A stretch of DNA of 64,000 nt from Pectobacterium atrosepticum (GCA_019056595.1 CP036163.1:4278001-4342000), one strand, 5' to 3'; counted from the stretch's first letter, positions 8,898 to 18,113 are shown. Translations and numbers: made by a program. The notes: generated from the sequence alone by a model not told the origin.

Positions 8898-9275
8898 TTA
8901 TTTGTTCTCCGCAATAAATTTCTGGTAGCTGTCGATACTGAATCCAAGCAGCGCATTGCCGTCATCGGCAATCAGTAAAGGCCGTTTAATCACCGCTGGC
9001 TGTTCCAGCATAATATTTTTAGCAGCCTCTGCGCTGTCGCTGGTATTGCTGTTGATCCGTTCACGCTGTTCTTCACTGAGCTTACGCCAGGTCGTTCCGC
9101 GCGTGTTGAGCAAGGCTTGAAACCCCAGTTGGTCGATAAAACGCTGTAGCTGCTGTTCATCCAGACCGTCGGCACGGTAATCATGAAACTGATAGGCCAC
9201 CTGTTGATCTTCCAGCCAGCGGCGCGCTTTTTTTATGGTGTCACAGTTTTTAATGCCGTATAGGGTCAGCGCCAT
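8898..9275 (-). CDS. yffB: ArsC/Spx family reductase-like protein YffB
   Basis: This is a 125-residue thioredoxin-fold protein of the ArsC/Spx family. It keeps one N-terminal active-site-type Cys ([12 protein letters not shown], Cys10) and the late KRPLLI segment seen in arsenate reductases. It lacks evidence for a full arsenate reductase role, and YffB homologues are generally described as glutathione-dependent thiol reductases of unknown substrate. The ATG at 9275 with an AAGGA ribosome site is preferred over a longer frame. It is the first gene of the leftward yffB-dapE-M15-ypfN unit. Confidence 0.9.
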   Translation of the reverse strand: MALTLYGIKNCDTIKKARRWLEDQQVAYQFHDYRADGLDEQQLQRFIDQLGFQALLNTRGTTWRKLSEEQRERINSNTSDSAEAAKNIMLEQPAVIKRPLLIADDGNALLGFSIDSYQKFIAENK

Positions 9276-9473
9276 AGGGGTAAAATCCTTTCTGCTTATT
9301 GAGTTGCATGACGATTGCTGTGTAGGACAGCATGGCCTGACGGGGCCCAATCGTGCGATAGCCCAGCATGCCGAAAAAAGGCGGGGAGATCTACTGTGAA
9401 CTGCGTTGCAGAAATAAGTGGTTGTACACTTTTTATACTTTCATAACACTTTTGCCTGCTTAAAAAGTGTGCG

Positions 9474-9479
9474 TATAAT
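9474..9479 (+). promoter_or_regulatory. Sigma-70 promoter for ypfM (-10 box)
   Basis: A perfect TATAAT lies 30 bases before the ypfM start. A weak -35 (TTGCCT, 9452-9457) stands 16 bp upstream. Together with the terminator at 9620 it outlines a transcript of about 170 bases. Confidence 0.6.
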
Positions 9480-9508
9480 ATGTCGCCGTTAATCACCAAG
9501 AGGTTCGC

Positions 9509-9568
9509 ATGGTAGAAGTAGAAGTGAGTACTTGGAAAGATTTTATTGAAGCAATGTTACGCAAATAA
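9509..9568 (+). CDS. ypfM: 19-residue small protein YpfM
   Basis: An ATG at 9509 with an AAGAGG ribosome site opens 19 codons, MVEVEVSTWKDFIEAMLRK, ending in TAA. The second half (WKDFIE-MLRK) matches the E. coli small protein YpfM, whose gene neighbours yffB there as well. It is too short for most gene finders. The function is unknown; the sequence would form an amphipathic helix. Here it has its own promoter-like -10 and a strong terminator, and diverges from yffB, so it is a free-standing mini-gene. Confidence 0.88.
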   Translation: MVEVEVSTWKDFIEAMLRK

Positions 9569-9619
9569 TAACGAGAAGTACCGATAGTCATTGCATACCA
9601 GGAATAAAATCATACGAAT

Positions 9620-9655
9620 AAAGCAGTATTGAGTCTCTCAATACTGCTTTTTTTC
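9620..9655 (+). terminator. Rho-independent terminator of ypfM
   Basis: The 13-bp stem AAGCAGTATTGAG / CTCAATACTGCTT with a 3-base loop is followed by TTTTT. It is a strong intrinsic terminator on the + strand. Confidence 0.92.
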
Positions 9656-9733
9656 TATGTAAAAAGGGGAAACTTGAGTAAATAAAAGAGGGTATTATTC
9701 GTTAGCACGTGAATTTTATTTTCTCTATTTAAT

Positions 9734-10444
9734 TCATGATGATGGCTGGTTAAGCGCAAATTTCGCTGCGGCGATGGCGTGGAGGTAACTGGTATCAAAA
9801 AGAGGAACTGTCGCATCTCCAGCGCCGATTAACAGCGGGATTTCCGTACAACCCAGAATGATGCCTTCCGCCCCTTGCTGTTCAAGCTGCTGGATAATTT
9901 CCCGATAAACCTGCCGCGAGGTGTCGTTAATGTTCCCCAGACACAGTTCGTCGTAAATGATGCGATTAACTAATTCTTTCCCCGTTTGGTCGGGAACAAT
10001 CACGTCCACGCCAAACCGTTCCTGAATGCGCTGGCGGTAGAAATCCTGCTCCATCGTGTAGCGGGTGCCGAGCAAACCGACTTTCTTCAATCCGTGCTGT
10101 TTCAGGCTGGCACCGGTGGCATCAGCAATATGCAAAAGGGGAAGCTGACTGGCGCGTTCAACCTCATCAGCGACTTTGTGCATGGTGTTGGTACAGATGA
10201 CAATAGCGTCTGCGCCTGCCTGACGTAATCCTACGGCGATATTGCCCAGTACGGCCGCTGCCTGCGCCCAATCACCTTGTGACTGTAATTGTTCGATCTC
10301 GTGAAAATCGACACTGTGAAGGATGATTTTGGCAGAGTGCAGGCCACCAAGTTGGCTTTTCACATATTCATTGATAATGCGGTAATACGGGATCGTGGAT
10401 TCCCAACTCATCCCCCCGATCAGACCCAGCGTTTTGCTTACCAT
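9734..10444 (-). CDS. Aspartate/glutamate racemase family protein
   Basis: This is a 236-residue PLP-independent amino-acid racemase of the Asp/Glu/hydantoin racemase family, similar to E. coli YgeA. Such enzymes interconvert L- and D-forms of aspartate, glutamate or broader amino acids with two cysteine bases. Both are present: Cys84 in VICTNTMHK and Cys199 in LGCTEIPL. The N-terminal LGLIGGMSWESTIPYY motif fits. The ATG at 10444 follows an AAGGAAG ribosome site. No operon partner is adjacent. Broad-specificity racemases of this type are known in this group, but the substrate range here is inferred. Confidence 0.9.
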   Translation of the reverse strand: MVSKTLGLIGGMSWESTIPYYRIINEYVKSQLGGLHSAKIILHSVDFHEIEQLQSQGDWAQAAAVLGNIAVGLRQAGADAIVICTNTMHKVADEVERASQLPLLHIADATGASLKQHGLKKVGLLGTRYTMEQDFYRQRIQERFGVDVIVPDQTGKELVNRIIYDELCLGNINDTSRQVYREIIQQLEQQGAEGIILGCTEIPLLIGAGDATVPLFDTSYLHAIAAAKFALNQPSS

Positions 10445-10529
10445 GGTGCTTCCTTTGATATCATAAAAAGTGATGAATCGGTCCGAGCTGAGCTCTCTAT
10501 GTTCTGCATCGAGTTAAAATAGGGCAGAG

Positions 10530-10559
10530 AAGTCGCTTGGTATATATTTTTAGCGACTT
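10530..10559 (+). repeat. Inverted repeat in the cspE upstream region
   Basis: AAGTCGCT and AGCGACTT pair around a 14-base A/T-rich loop, 100 bases upstream of cspE. A second short hairpin (ACACA/TGTGT, 10621-10635) is just before the ribosome site. Leaders of cold-shock genes are often structured, but whether either lies in the mRNA is not known. Confidence 0.45.
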
Positions 10560-10661
10560 TTATCACTTTTTATCCAACTTCGACTGGACAAAAGGTCAAT
10601 CTATTGCTGTACTGTACCCGACACAGAATTTGTGTCTTTCATTCATGTAAAGGTAAGTTTG

Positions 10662-10871
10662 ATGTCTAAGATTAAAGGTAGTGTTAAGTGGTTTAATGAG
10701 TCGAAAGGCTTCGGTTTCATTACTCCAGAAGACGGTAGCAAAGATGTGTTCGTACACTTCTCTGCAATCCAGAGCAATGGTTTCAAAACTCTGGCTGAAG
10801 GTCAGCGTGTAGAGTTCGAAATCACTGACGGTGCCAAAGGTCCTTCTGCTGCTAACGTTAACGCTATTTAA
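10662..10871 (+). CDS. cspE: Cold shock-like RNA chaperone CspE
   Basis: This is a 69-residue single cold-shock domain that binds single-stranded RNA and melts structure. RNP1 (KGFGFI) and RNP2 (VFVHF) are intact. The sequence differs from E. coli CspE at only a handful of positions, and the neighbour is crcB as in E. coli, so the CspE assignment is better than CspA or CspC. The ATG at 10662 is conserved; a longer frame upstream is not. It is followed by a strong terminator. Confidence 0.96.
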   Translation: MSKIKGSVKWFNESKGFGFITPEDGSKDVFVHFSAIQSNGFKTLAEGQRVEFEITDGAKGPSAANVNAI

Positions 10872-10888
10872 TTATACCGATTTCGTGA

Positions 10889-10915
10889 AAAACCCGCCGA
10901 TGGCGGGTTTTTTTT
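10889..10915 (+). terminator. Rho-independent terminator of cspE
   Basis: The stem AACCCGCC / GGCGGGTT with a 3-base loop is followed by a run of T. It lies 18 bases after the cspE stop and also stands between cspE and the convergent crcB. Confidence 0.92.
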
Positions 10916-10935
10916 GCTTTATTTTCCATGAGATA

Positions 10936-11319
10936 TCAGTGTGTTGTCACCCAGGTGACCAAGGCAAACGCCAGTGCGGTCATGAGCAACGAACCCGCAA
11001 GATTCAACAGTACGTGCAACCCTGCCGCAGCCAGCTGTCCACTTTGCAGAAACATGACGACTTCTGCGGAAAAGGTCGAAAACGTCGTTAAGCCACCGCA
11101 CAGCCCAGTGGTAATCAGTATTTTCCAGTCCTGATCGAGATGAGGATGGCGCAAGAAGAAGGCTAGCGCGCCGCCAATAACGAAAGCACCAATCAAGTTG
11201 GCAAGTAGAGTACCCAAAGGCAACGTGGGATACAGGCTGTTAAACTTAACGCCCAACTGCCAGCGTGCCACGCTGCCGACTCCACCACCAATAAATACCG
11301 CGAGTAATGTACTAAACAT
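10936..11319 (-). CDS. crcB: Fluoride ion channel CrcB (Fluc)
   Basis: This is a 127-residue inner-membrane protein with four hydrophobic segments that forms dual-topology dimers exporting fluoride. Family marks are [10 protein letters not shown] at residues 11-20 and [15 protein letters not shown] near residue 75, the Phe-box/central Na+ region. The ATG at 11319 follows an AAAGG site and matches the normal N-terminus. The same frame stays open 49 codons upstream through a 15-bp tandem repeat, but that part has no family similarity. A fluoride riboswitch lies about 130 bases upstream. Confidence 0.95.
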   Translation of the reverse strand: MFSTLLAVFIGGGVGSVARWQLGVKFNSLYPTLPLGTLLANLIGAFVIGGALAFFLRHPHLDQDWKILITTGLCGGLTTFSTFSAEVVMFLQSGQLAAAGLHVLLNLAGSLLMTALAFALVTWVTTH

Positions 11320-11326
11320 AGAAACC

Positions 11327-11401
11327 TTTCTTGGATTGCTTTTGCATGGATTGTTTTTGCATAGATTTTTTTTACATAGATTGTTTTTACATAGATTGTT
11401 T
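11327..11401 (-). repeat. 15-bp tandem repeats (five units) in the crcB leader
   Basis: Five consecutive 15-bp units run up to the crcB ribosome site; read on the coding strand the unit is AAACAATCTATGTAA. Units at 11372 and 11387 are identical, those at 11342 and 11357 differ by 2-3 bases, and the one at 11327 is degenerate. On the mRNA the units contain ATG, followed at once by TAA in two of them, and by an open frame ([16 protein letters not shown]) that ends overlapping the crcB start in another. Confidence 0.9.
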
Positions 11402-11451
11402 TTGCGATCTCGGAGAATCTTGGGCAAGACGCTACGCCCTCTCTGCGAGGT

Positions 11452-11546
11452 GGACGTAGACATCATCAGCCGGGTGGCGGTTGTACCCTCTACTTCAGGC
11501 TGCCAGCGTTTTTGGCGGCGTTAGGGTAGGGAGGAATGTCATCTCC
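11452..11546 (-). promoter_or_regulatory. Fluoride riboswitch (crcB motif) aptamer
   Basis: Read on the minus strand, GGAGATGACATTCCTCC (11546-11530) and GGCTGATGATGTCTACG (11471-11455), with AACCGCC between, match the fluoride aptamer of the Pseudomonas eriC type (recalled as GGAGAUGGCAUUCCUCC ... AACCGC ... GCUGAUGAUGCCUACAG). The pseudoknot partners change together: GGCAU/AUGCC there, GACAT/ATGTC here. Between the first hairpin and AACCGC there is an insert of about 40 bases whose ends (TACCCT / AGGGTA) pair. The aptamer stands upstream of crcB, the fluoride exporter. The expression platform is not clear: no U-tract follows, so translational control is likely. Confidence 0.85.
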
Positions 11547-11779
11547 GCTTTAGTGTGAAAAGTTTACGCCGTCAGACGGTTTTTTTGTAGTGATGCAGAG
11601 GGGAAAGTTGTAAAGCAATCTGAATGCTCGCGAAAGCGGTGTCTTACTTTGTTACAGATGCTGATTGTGTCGTGCTGCGTAAGGTTTTACATAGAGGACA
11701 TAGAATACAAAGAATTTTTTCGACAACTATTGCTCTCGTTCGCTGGCGTCTCCAGCCTCTGTAAATCAGGTAGGTTTGT

Positions 11780-11977
11780 ATGGAAGGTATCAGTATTGCC
11801 AAACTGTTGGTGATTGGCGCATTAATCGTTCTGCTGTTCGGTACGAATAAACTTCGTAGCTTAGGCGGCGATTTAGGGGCGGCGATTAAAGGCTTCAAGA
11901 AGGCGATGAATGACGATCAATCGGTCAAGACGGATGACACGGCTGCGCTGAATGATTCGTCGCGCAAAGAATCCTGA
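11780..11977 (+). CDS. tatE: Twin-arginine translocase subunit TatE
   Basis: This is a 65-residue TatA-family protein with one N-terminal membrane helix ([18 protein letters not shown]), the FGTxKLR hinge and an amphipathic helix ([16 protein letters not shown]), then a short acidic tail. It can substitute for TatA in the Tat export channel for folded proteins. The residue pattern and the neighbours cspE/crcB and lipA identify TatE rather than TatA, which sits with tatBC. It is a single-gene unit with its own terminator. Confidence 0.94.
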   Translation: MEGISIAKLLVIGALIVLLFGTNKLRSLGGDLGAAIKGFKKAMNDDQSVKTDDTAALNDSSRKES

Positions 11978-11993
11978 TCGCGCATTACACAGC

Positions 11994-12023
11994 AAAACGG
12001 ACGGTCATTGCCGTCCGTTTTTT
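11994..12023 (+). terminator. Rho-independent terminator of tatE
   Basis: AAAACGGACGG and CCGTCCGTTTT pair around a TCATTG loop and end in a T-run. It is symmetric enough to serve the convergent lipA too. Confidence 0.9.
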
Positions 12024-12059
12024 ATTCCACACAAAAAATGTGTAAAAATATATGAGTGC

Positions 12060-13025
12060 TTATTTTACTTCGATGCCCTTGGCCTGTAAGTCGGCATGGT
12101 AGGACGAGCGAACAAACGGGCCGCAGGCAGCATGGGTAAAGCCCATCGCCATCGCTTCGGCTTTCATCTCATCGAACTCATCTGGGCTGACGTAGCGCTG
12201 TACCGGTAGGTGATGACGGCTCGGCTGTAAATATTGTCCCAGCGTCAGCATTGTTACACCGTGGCGGCGAAGATCGCGCATGACTTCCACGATTTCAGCA
12301 TTGGTTTCCCCCAGACCAACCATCAGGCCTGATTTGGTCGTGATATCGGGATGCGCGTTCTTGAAGTTTTCCAGCAACTTCAGGGACCATTCATAGTTCG
12401 CGCCAGGGCGTACCTGTCGGTAAACACGCGGCACGTTTTCCAGATTATGGTTGAACACGTCTGGTGGCGTGGCGGTCAATATTTCCAACGCGCGATCCAT
12501 ACGACCACGGAAGTCTGGCACCAGCGTTTCGATACGAATATGCGGGTTTTTGCGACGAATTGCGCTAATGCAGTCCGCAAAGTGTTGAGCTCCACCGTCG
12601 CGCAGGTCATCACGGTCAACGGAGGTGATCACGACATAGCGTAAGCCCATGTCATGGATAGTCTGTGCCAGTTTCTCTGGTTCATTGGCATCCGGCGTAA
12701 GCGGGCGGCCGTGGGCAACGTCACAGAACGGACAGCGACGCGTACAAATGGCGCCCAGAATCATAAAGGTGGCGGTGCCGTGGTTGAAACACTCGGCCAA
12801 ATTCGGACAGGACGCTTCTTCGCAAACTGAGTGCAACCCGTTTTTGCGCATTGCCGCTTTGATTCCCTGAATACGGCTCGAATCCGCCGGAAGTTTAATC
12901 TTCATCCATTCAGGTTTGCGCAGAAGCTCTTGGCGTTCGGTAACGACAGTACGTACCGGAATTAGGGCCATCTTATCGGCATCGCGGTATTTGACACCGC
13001 GTTCGATCTGAATCGGTTTACTCAT
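12060..13025 (-). CDS. lipA: Lipoyl synthase
   Basis: LipA is a radical-SAM enzyme that inserts two sulfurs into protein-bound octanoyl groups to make lipoyl cofactors. It has 321 residues, as in E. coli. The auxiliary cluster cysteines Cys68, Cys73 and Cys79 ([12 protein letters not shown]) and the radical-SAM cluster Cys94, Cys98 and Cys101 (CTRRCPFC) are intact. It acts after LipB, encoded upstream in the same orientation. E. coli has a LysR gene (ybeF) between the two; here there is only a 227-base A/T-rich gap. Confidence 0.97.
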   Translation of the reverse strand: MSKPIQIERGVKYRDADKMALIPVRTVVTERQELLRKPEWMKIKLPADSSRIQGIKAAMRKNGLHSVCEEASCPNLAECFNHGTATFMILGAICTRRCPFCDVAHGRPLTPDANEPEKLAQTIHDMGLRYVVITSVDRDDLRDGGAQHFADCISAIRRKNPHIRIETLVPDFRGRMDRALEILTATPPDVFNHNLENVPRVYRQVRPGANYEWSLKLLENFKNAHPDITTKSGLMVGLGETNAEIVEVMRDLRRHGVTMLTLGQYLQPSRHHLPVQRYVSPDEFDEMKAEAMAMGFTHAACGPFVRSSYHADLQAKGIEVK

Positions 13026-13252
13026 GTTTGCGTAAGTTCCAGTTCTGAATCGTTTCTTTAAATTTGTTATTCAAATTCAAAGGATTATGTTTTTTGTTAA
13101 ACTTTTTTTTAAAAAACTATAAAAATTATATCATCTTGCCTAATCACAATCAGCCCTTGCACGATCAAAATGAAGAAATTATGTGAATAAAATGTAATTT
13201 ATCAAAAAACGATCGCCTAACTGACTGATTTTTATTGACAGAATAAAGCATG

Positions 13253-13936
13253 TTAATCGGGAAGCGGTTCACCCTGAACGTCCAGAGCCCACGGAATAAA
13301 TTCGGGTGCGGAATAGCCGACTAACTGCAAAAAGGTGTTCACCAGCACCGGTGCGGTGTCATCCAACGTGATGCCCGGCACCAGATCGCTTACCTGCGTC
13401 ATCTCCATACCGGCGTACCCACAAGGGTTAATACGCAGGAAAGGAGAGAGATCCATAGCGATATTGAGCGCCAGCCCGTGGAAAGAGCAGCCTTTGCGAA
13501 TACGCAGCCCTAGCGAACAGATTTTACGCTCACCCACGTAGACGCCGGGTGCATCTGGGCGCGCATGGGCTTTAATCTGGAAATGTGCCAGTGTGCCAAT
13601 CACGGTATTTTCGATTGCGGTGACGAGCTGGCGAACGCCGAGCTTGCGACGCTTCAGGTCAATCAACACGTACATCACCTGCTGCCCGGGGCCATGGTAG
13701 GTCACCTGACCGCCTCTGTCGCTCTGAATCACGGGAATGTCACCGGGCATGAGTACATGTTCTGCTTTGCCCGCCTGACCTTGTGTGAATACACGAGGAT
13801 GCTGAACCAGCCAGATTTCATCTGGGGTTTTATCATCACGTCGGTCGGTGAAATTATGCATCGCCAAAGAAACGGGTTCATACGGTTGTACGTTGAATTG
13901 ACGTACGATGATCTTATCCTGTAGCAAGTGTGTCAT
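13253..13936 (-). CDS. lipB: Octanoyl-ACP:protein N-octanoyltransferase
   Basis: LipB moves octanoate from acyl carrier protein onto lipoyl domains of 2-oxoacid dehydrogenases and the glycine cleavage H protein. It has 227 residues. The [12 protein letters not shown] motif (residues 74-85), Lys138 in [11 protein letters not shown] and the catalytic Cys172 in INPCGYAG are present. The C-terminus is longer and more diverged than in E. coli. The ATG at 13936 lacks a clear ribosome site, but the frame has no better start. The product is the substrate of LipA, encoded next. Confidence 0.95.
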   Translation of the reverse strand: MTHLLQDKIIVRQFNVQPYEPVSLAMHNFTDRRDDKTPDEIWLVQHPRVFTQGQAGKAEHVLMPGDIPVIQSDRGGQVTYHGPGQQVMYVLIDLKRRKLGVRQLVTAIENTVIGTLAHFQIKAHARPDAPGVYVGERKICSLGLRIRKGCSFHGLALNIAMDLSPFLRINPCGYAGMEMTQVSDLVPGITLDDTAPVLVNTFLQLVGYSAPEFIPWALDVQGEPLPD

Positions 13937-14084
13937 CTTCAGGTTAAGGAAGGGTGGGGGGATTATAACGGCGGGAAGCCTCAGCGAACAGCACTATGCA
14001 AAATTACGCAATGCTATACGGCACAAAACTATGCCGCACTTTGTAAAACCATGCCGTATTTGCCAATTTTCCCGCTCGTTCTTC

Positions 14085-14348
14085 TTACAGCACCATACGC
14101 ACGATGTCGATGTTGCCTAGTTCTTCGTACAGCGTTTCCACCTGCTCAATGTGAGTCGCCGTGATGGTGATGGAAATCGAGTGATAGTTCCCTTTGCTGC
14201 TGGGCTTGATCTGCGGGGTGTAGTCGCCAGGCGCATGACGCTGTACCACTTCAACGACCAGATCGACTAACTCTGGTTTTGCCTCACCCATGACCTTGTA
14301 AGTAAAAACGCAAGGGAATTCAATCAGTTCGTTTAATTTGGTTTTCAT
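14085..14348 (-). CDS. ybeD: YbeD family protein (UPF0250)
   Basis: This is an 87-residue protein with a ferredoxin-like fold of the YbeD family, highly similar to E. coli YbeD, which resembles ACT-type regulatory domains. Its function is unproven; it lies between dacA and the lipoate genes in many enterobacteria, and a link to lipoate or cell-wall metabolism has been suggested on this ground only. The ATG at 14348 has a GGAG site. Two hairpins separate it from dacA. Confidence 0.93.
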   Translation of the reverse strand: MKTKLNELIEFPCVFTYKVMGEAKPELVDLVVEVVQRHAPGDYTPQIKPSSKGNYHSISITITATHIEQVETLYEELGNIDIVRMVL

Positions 14349-14414
14349 TTGCGCTCCAGAGAGGATAATACCGTCGGTATTAGCACTGACATATGTACAT
14401 CATATTAGAAAATA

Positions 14415-14440
14415 TAACTCCCGCGTTTTTGCGGGAGTTA
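14415..14440 (-). terminator. Stem-loop between dacA and ybeD (probable terminator or attenuator)
   Basis: The 10-bp perfect stem TAACTCCCGC / GCGGGAGTTA with a 6-base loop is followed on the minus strand by ATATTTTC. A second hairpin (GGGGC/GCCCC, about 14457-14473) lies closer to the dacA stop. The T-run is poor, so partial read-through into ybeD is likely. Confidence 0.6.
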
Positions 14441-14486
14441 AGGATACGACTTATATGGGGGCGTTTTGGCCCCAAACAAGGGGGGA

Positions 14487-15698
14487 CTAGCCGAACCAGT
14501 GGTGGAACATCAGTTTGATGTAATCGATCATGCGGCCAAAGATTCCGCCTTCTTTCACTTCATTCATCACCACCAACGGGCGTTGATCGATGGTTTTGCC
14601 ATCCAATTGGAAGTTGATGGAACCGACAACCTGATTTTTGGCTAATGGCGCATGCAGTTCCGTGTTGTCCAGAACATAGCTGGCTTTCAGATCTTTCATG
14701 CGGCCGCGTGGAATGGTCAGGTAGGCGTCTTTCTCAACGCCCAATGCAACGCGATCGTTGTCGCCAAACCAAACTGGCTCAGAAGCGAATTCTTTACCTG
14801 CTTTCAACGGCGCGACGGTTTCAAAGAAGCGGAAGCCCCAGGTCAGCAATTTTTTGCTTTCTGATTCACGTCCTTTGGCATTACGCCCGCCTAGTACCGC
14901 TGAAATCAGGCGCATCTGACCTTCTGTTGCCGAGGCGACCAGATTAAAGCCGGCTGATGACGTATGGCCCGTTTTGATGCCGTCAACATTCAGGCTGGAA
15001 TCCCACAGCAAGCCGTTACGGTTAGGCTGGCGAATATTGTTGAATGTGAACTCTTTCTCTTTGTAGGTCGCGTACTCTTCTGGAACATCGCGAATTAACG
15101 CCTGACCAATCAAGGCCATATCACGCGCTGAACTGAACTGGCCGGGTGCGTCCAGACCGTGCACGGTTTCAAAATTGGTGTTTTGCAGCCCCAGCGCTTT
15201 CACGTAACCGTTCATCAGGTTAACGAAAGCATCCTGACTGCCAGCAACGTAGTCGGCCATCGCGACGCAGGCATCGTTACCGGATTGCAGGATAATACCG
15301 CGATTTAATTGGGAAACAGGGACACGGTCACCTGGCTTCAGGAACATCAGGGAAGAGCCCTGAAAGGTTGGGTTGCCGGTTGCCCAGGCATCTTTACCGA
15401 CGGTAACGATGTCGTTCGGGCTGATTTTTCCTGATTTAATCGCCTGACCAATGACGTAACTGGTCATCATTTTCGTTAAGCTGGCCGGATCGCGGCGTGT
15501 GTCGGCATTCATTTCCGCCAACACTTTCCCAGAGTTGTAATCAATCAGGATGTAGGATTCAGCATCGATTTGCGGGACGCCGGGGATCATCGTTTTAAGA
15601 TTGATATCTTCAGCATAGGCAAAGGAAGAGGCACTAATGACGAGCAGTGCGCCAAGCGCAGTACGCTTAGTAAAACGAGACGTGTTTACAGTATTCAT
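14487..15698 (-). CDS. dacA: D-alanyl-D-alanine carboxypeptidase, PBP5
   Basis: This periplasmic serine DD-carboxypeptidase trims the terminal D-Ala from peptidoglycan stem peptides. It has 403 residues. A signal peptide (1-29, AYA/ED) is followed by the penicillin-binding motifs SLTK (Ser73-Lys76), SGN (139-141) and KTG (242-244). A C-terminal beta domain ends in an amphipathic helix ([17 protein letters not shown]) that anchors it to the outer face of the inner membrane. It sits in the leftward mrdA-rodA-rlpA-dacA wall-synthesis group, as in E. coli. Confidence 0.96.
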   Translation of the reverse strand: MNTVNTSRFTKRTALGALLVISASSFAYAEDINLKTMIPGVPQIDAESYILIDYNSGKVLAEMNADTRRDPASLTKMMTSYVIGQAIKSGKISPNDIVTVGKDAWATGNPTFQGSSLMFLKPGDRVPVSQLNRGIILQSGNDACVAMADYVAGSQDAFVNLMNGYVKALGLQNTNFETVHGLDAPGQFSSARDMALIGQALIRDVPEEYATYKEKEFTFNNIRQPNRNGLLWDSSLNVDGIKTGHTSSAGFNLVASATEGQMRLISAVLGGRNAKGRESESKKLLTWGFRFFETVAPLKAGKEFASEPVWFGDNDRVALGVEKDAYLTIPRGRMKDLKASYVLDNTELHAPLAKNQVVGSINFQLDGKTIDQRPLVVMNEVKEGGIFGRMIDYIKLMFHHWFG

Positions 15699-15862
15699 GA
15701 TTGGAACAACAACATCCGTGGGTATGAGTTAAAAACGAGCCACACTATAGCAGATGGGAAATAGGCAGGCATCAGGCATTACGTTACGTGATTTTGCGAA
15801 AGGGCGGTATGTTCAATGCCATAGCCGCCGTTTCGCTTCATGAGCCTGCTGATTATCCGCTA

Positions 15863-16978
15863 TTAGAGCGTACTGGGTGCGGCGGTAATAAACGATTGCT
15901 GCTGAGCTTCGACTGACAAACGTTGTTGAAGTTCAGCGGCTTGCTGACGATTCTGGAATGGCCCCAGTTGGATACGGTACAGTCCACCACTCGCTGTGAC
16001 TTTCCCTGCCACACGGAAGCGTTCACTCAGGCTGCGCTGCCAGGTTTGTGCACGTTGCTGATCGCTCAACGCACCGACCTGAACGACATAGCCACCCGTG
16101 GCGGAAGAGGTTGTTGCTACAGGAGCAGTAACCGCAGCGGCAACTGGAGCGACGTTCATTGGCGCAGTGGATGATGTTGCGGTTGGCGTCATGTTTGACT
16201 CAACCACGCCAGCGCGTAGTGCAGAAGGGGCCCCTAAAAAGCCACCGCCGTGCGACGGCGTGCTGCTCTGCGGCTGAACATTTTCTGCTGGCGTGTTCAG
16301 GCCGCTATTACTGATCGGGCGAACAGCGCTGTTGGACGTGGGTGAAGTCGTTTCCATCATGGGCGTACCCAGTCCACTGGCACCGAAGCTCGGGCGCTCC
16401 GGCAGGGAGAAGCTTTGCTTGGCAACGGTGGTGCCTGCGGTTCCTGGACCTGAGAGCGTGCCGTCTGGCGCGACGTTGATGAAATCCACTTTTACTTTGG
16501 TATTGTTAGAAATATTCAGTCGATCGCCTGCGGCCTTCGACAGGTCGATGATTCTGCCCGGCGTGTAAGGCCCACGGTCGTTGACACGCACAACCAGACG
16601 GCGACCGTTGCTTAGGTTGGTCACGCGTACATAGCTCGGTAGCGGCAGTGTCGGGTGGGCGGCGGTTATTGCGTTAGGGTCAAAAACTTCGCCGATTGAT
16701 GTGCGATTGCCGCTGGCTTCTTCGCCGTACCATGTTGCTAAACCCGCTTCGCTAAAGTTTTGCGGATTTTTAACAATTTTATAGGTCTTGCCTTTGATGC
16801 TGTAGTCTTGCAGCGTACCCTGATTGTAAGGTTCATAACGAGGTTCTGCACCACCGATCTCTTCCGTCGGTCCGCTGTAAACCTGAGTGACAGGCGGCGC
16901 TGGTTGCCGCTGTTCCGTTGTGGTACAGGCCGCAAGCGCCAGAGTTGCTACGCCGACCCAAAGCCAATCCTTACGCAT
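15863..16978 (-). CDS. rlpA: Septal ring lipoprotein RlpA (lytic transglycosylase)
   Basis: This is a 371-residue outer-membrane lipoprotein. A lipobox (LAAC, Cys18) precedes a double-psi beta-barrel domain (about residues 75-165, ASWYG-like AGLATWYG, RVNDRGPY) that in Pseudomonas cleaves peptidoglycan lacking stem peptides. A low-complexity linker rich in Ser, Thr, Pro and Ala follows, then a C-terminal SPOR domain (about 295-365) that binds denuded glycan at the septum. The ATG at 16978 has a GAGGTGA site. Catalytic activity in enterobacterial RlpA is doubtful, so the enzymatic part is family knowledge. Confidence 0.94.
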   Translation of the reverse strand: MRKDWLWVGVATLALAACTTTEQRQPAPPVTQVYSGPTEEIGGAEPRYEPYNQGTLQDYSIKGKTYKIVKNPQNFSEAGLATWYGEEASGNRTSIGEVFDPNAITAAHPTLPLPSYVRVTNLSNGRRLVVRVNDRGPYTPGRIIDLSKAAGDRLNISNNTKVKVDFINVAPDGTLSGPGTAGTTVAKQSFSLPERPSFGASGLGTPMMETTSPTSNSAVRPISNSGLNTPAENVQPQSSTPSHGGGFLGAPSALRAGVVESNMTPTATSSTAPMNVAPVAAAVTAPVATTSSATGGYVVQVGALSDQQRAQTWQRSLSERFRVAGKVTASGGLYRIQLGPFQNRQQAAELQQRLSVEAQQQSFITAAPSTL

Positions 16979-16991
16979 TGCTCACCTCGTG

Positions 16992-18104
16992 TTATAAATT
17001 CTTAGATAGCAGTTTGCGGTGAGTATGTATCGACATGACGATACCGAACCCCGCCATTAAGACGACCAGCGCCGACCCGCCATAGCTGATCAGCGGTAGC
17101 GGCACACCAACGACGGGAAGTATACCGCTGACCATCCCGATATTGACGAAAACATAGAAAAACAGAATCAACATCAGCCCGCCGACCATAACCCGTCCGA
17201 ACGAGGTTTGCGCATTAGCGGCAATTACCAGACCGCGCATGATCATGAACAGGTACATGGCGAGCAGAATCAAGACGCCGATTAACCCAAGCTCTTCTGC
17301 CAGCACGGCAAAGATAAAGTCAGTGTGTCGCTCCGGCAGAAACTCTAACTGAGATTGTGTGCCATGCAGCCAGCCTTTTCCAGACAGGCCACCTGAGCCT
17401 ATCGCAATTTTCGACTGAATAATATGGTATCCGGCACCGAGCGGATCGCTTTCTGGATCGAGCAACATCATGACCCTGGCACGCTGATAATCATGCATCA
17501 GGAAGAACCAGAGTATCGGAATAAACGCGGCGAGTAGCAGCACGGCGATGCCAATCAAGCTCCAGCTCATACCTCCCAGAAAAAGCACAAACAGCCCAGA
17601 TAATGCAATCAGAATCGAGGTGCCTAAATCCGGCTGTGCGGCAACCAGCAGTGTAGGAACAAAAATCAGAATCAACGCGATTGCCGTATTTTTTAGCGAC
17701 GGTGGGCACATATCACGGTTAATAAAACGTGCAACCATCAGTGGTACGGCGATCTTGGCTATTTCGGATGGCTGGAAACGAATGAAACCCAAATCTAGCC
17801 AGCGCTGTGCGCCTTTACTGATTTGCCCGAAAATATCCACGATGAGCAGCAAAATCACGCAGACTACATAGAGATAGGGGGCCCAGCCTTCATACACGCG
17901 AGGAGGGATTTGCGCCATCACGATCATCACCGTAAACCCCAGCACGATTTGAACGGCTTTTCGCTCCATCATGCCGACGTCTTGTCCGCTGGCGCTCCAT
18001 AAGACAAATAGGCTATAGCCCAGCAGTGCCAGGATGCAGAGAAGAAACGGCAGATCGATGTGGATTTTCGCCCAGAACGATCCCTTTTGTTGGCTATCGG
18101 TCAT
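16992..18104 (-). CDS. mrdB: Peptidoglycan glycosyltransferase RodA (MrdB)
   Basis: RodA is the SEDS-family polymerase of lateral wall synthesis, working with PBP2 and the MreBCD elongasome. It has 370 residues and about 10 membrane segments. The SEDS signature [15 protein letters not shown] lies near residue 330. The start ATG at 18104 lies 9 bases after the mrdA stop, so PBP2 and RodA, which form one complex, are co-translated. rlpA follows 13 bases later. Confidence 0.96.
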   Translation of the reverse strand: MTDSQQKGSFWAKIHIDLPFLLCILALLGYSLFVLWSASGQDVGMMERKAVQIVLGFTVMIVMAQIPPRVYEGWAPYLYVVCVILLLIVDIFGQISKGAQRWLDLGFIRFQPSEIAKIAVPLMVARFINRDMCPPSLKNTAIALILIFVPTLLVAAQPDLGTSILIALSGLFVLFLGGMSWSLIGIAVLLLAAFIPILWFFLMHDYQRARVMMLLDPESDPLGAGYHIIQSKIAIGSGGLSGKGWLHGTQSQLEFLPERHTDFIFAVLAEELGLIGVLILLAMYLFMIMRGLVIAANAQTSFGRVMVGGLMLILFFYVFVNIGMVSGILPVVGVPLPLISYGGSALVVLMAGFGIVMSIHTHRKLLSKNL

Positions 18105-18113
18105 GAATGTCTG

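Noticed and set aside
11569-11587. Terminator-like hairpin CCGTC-A-GACGG plus T-run on the + strand
   Set aside because: The stem is only 5 bp with a one-base loop, and no + strand gene precedes it.
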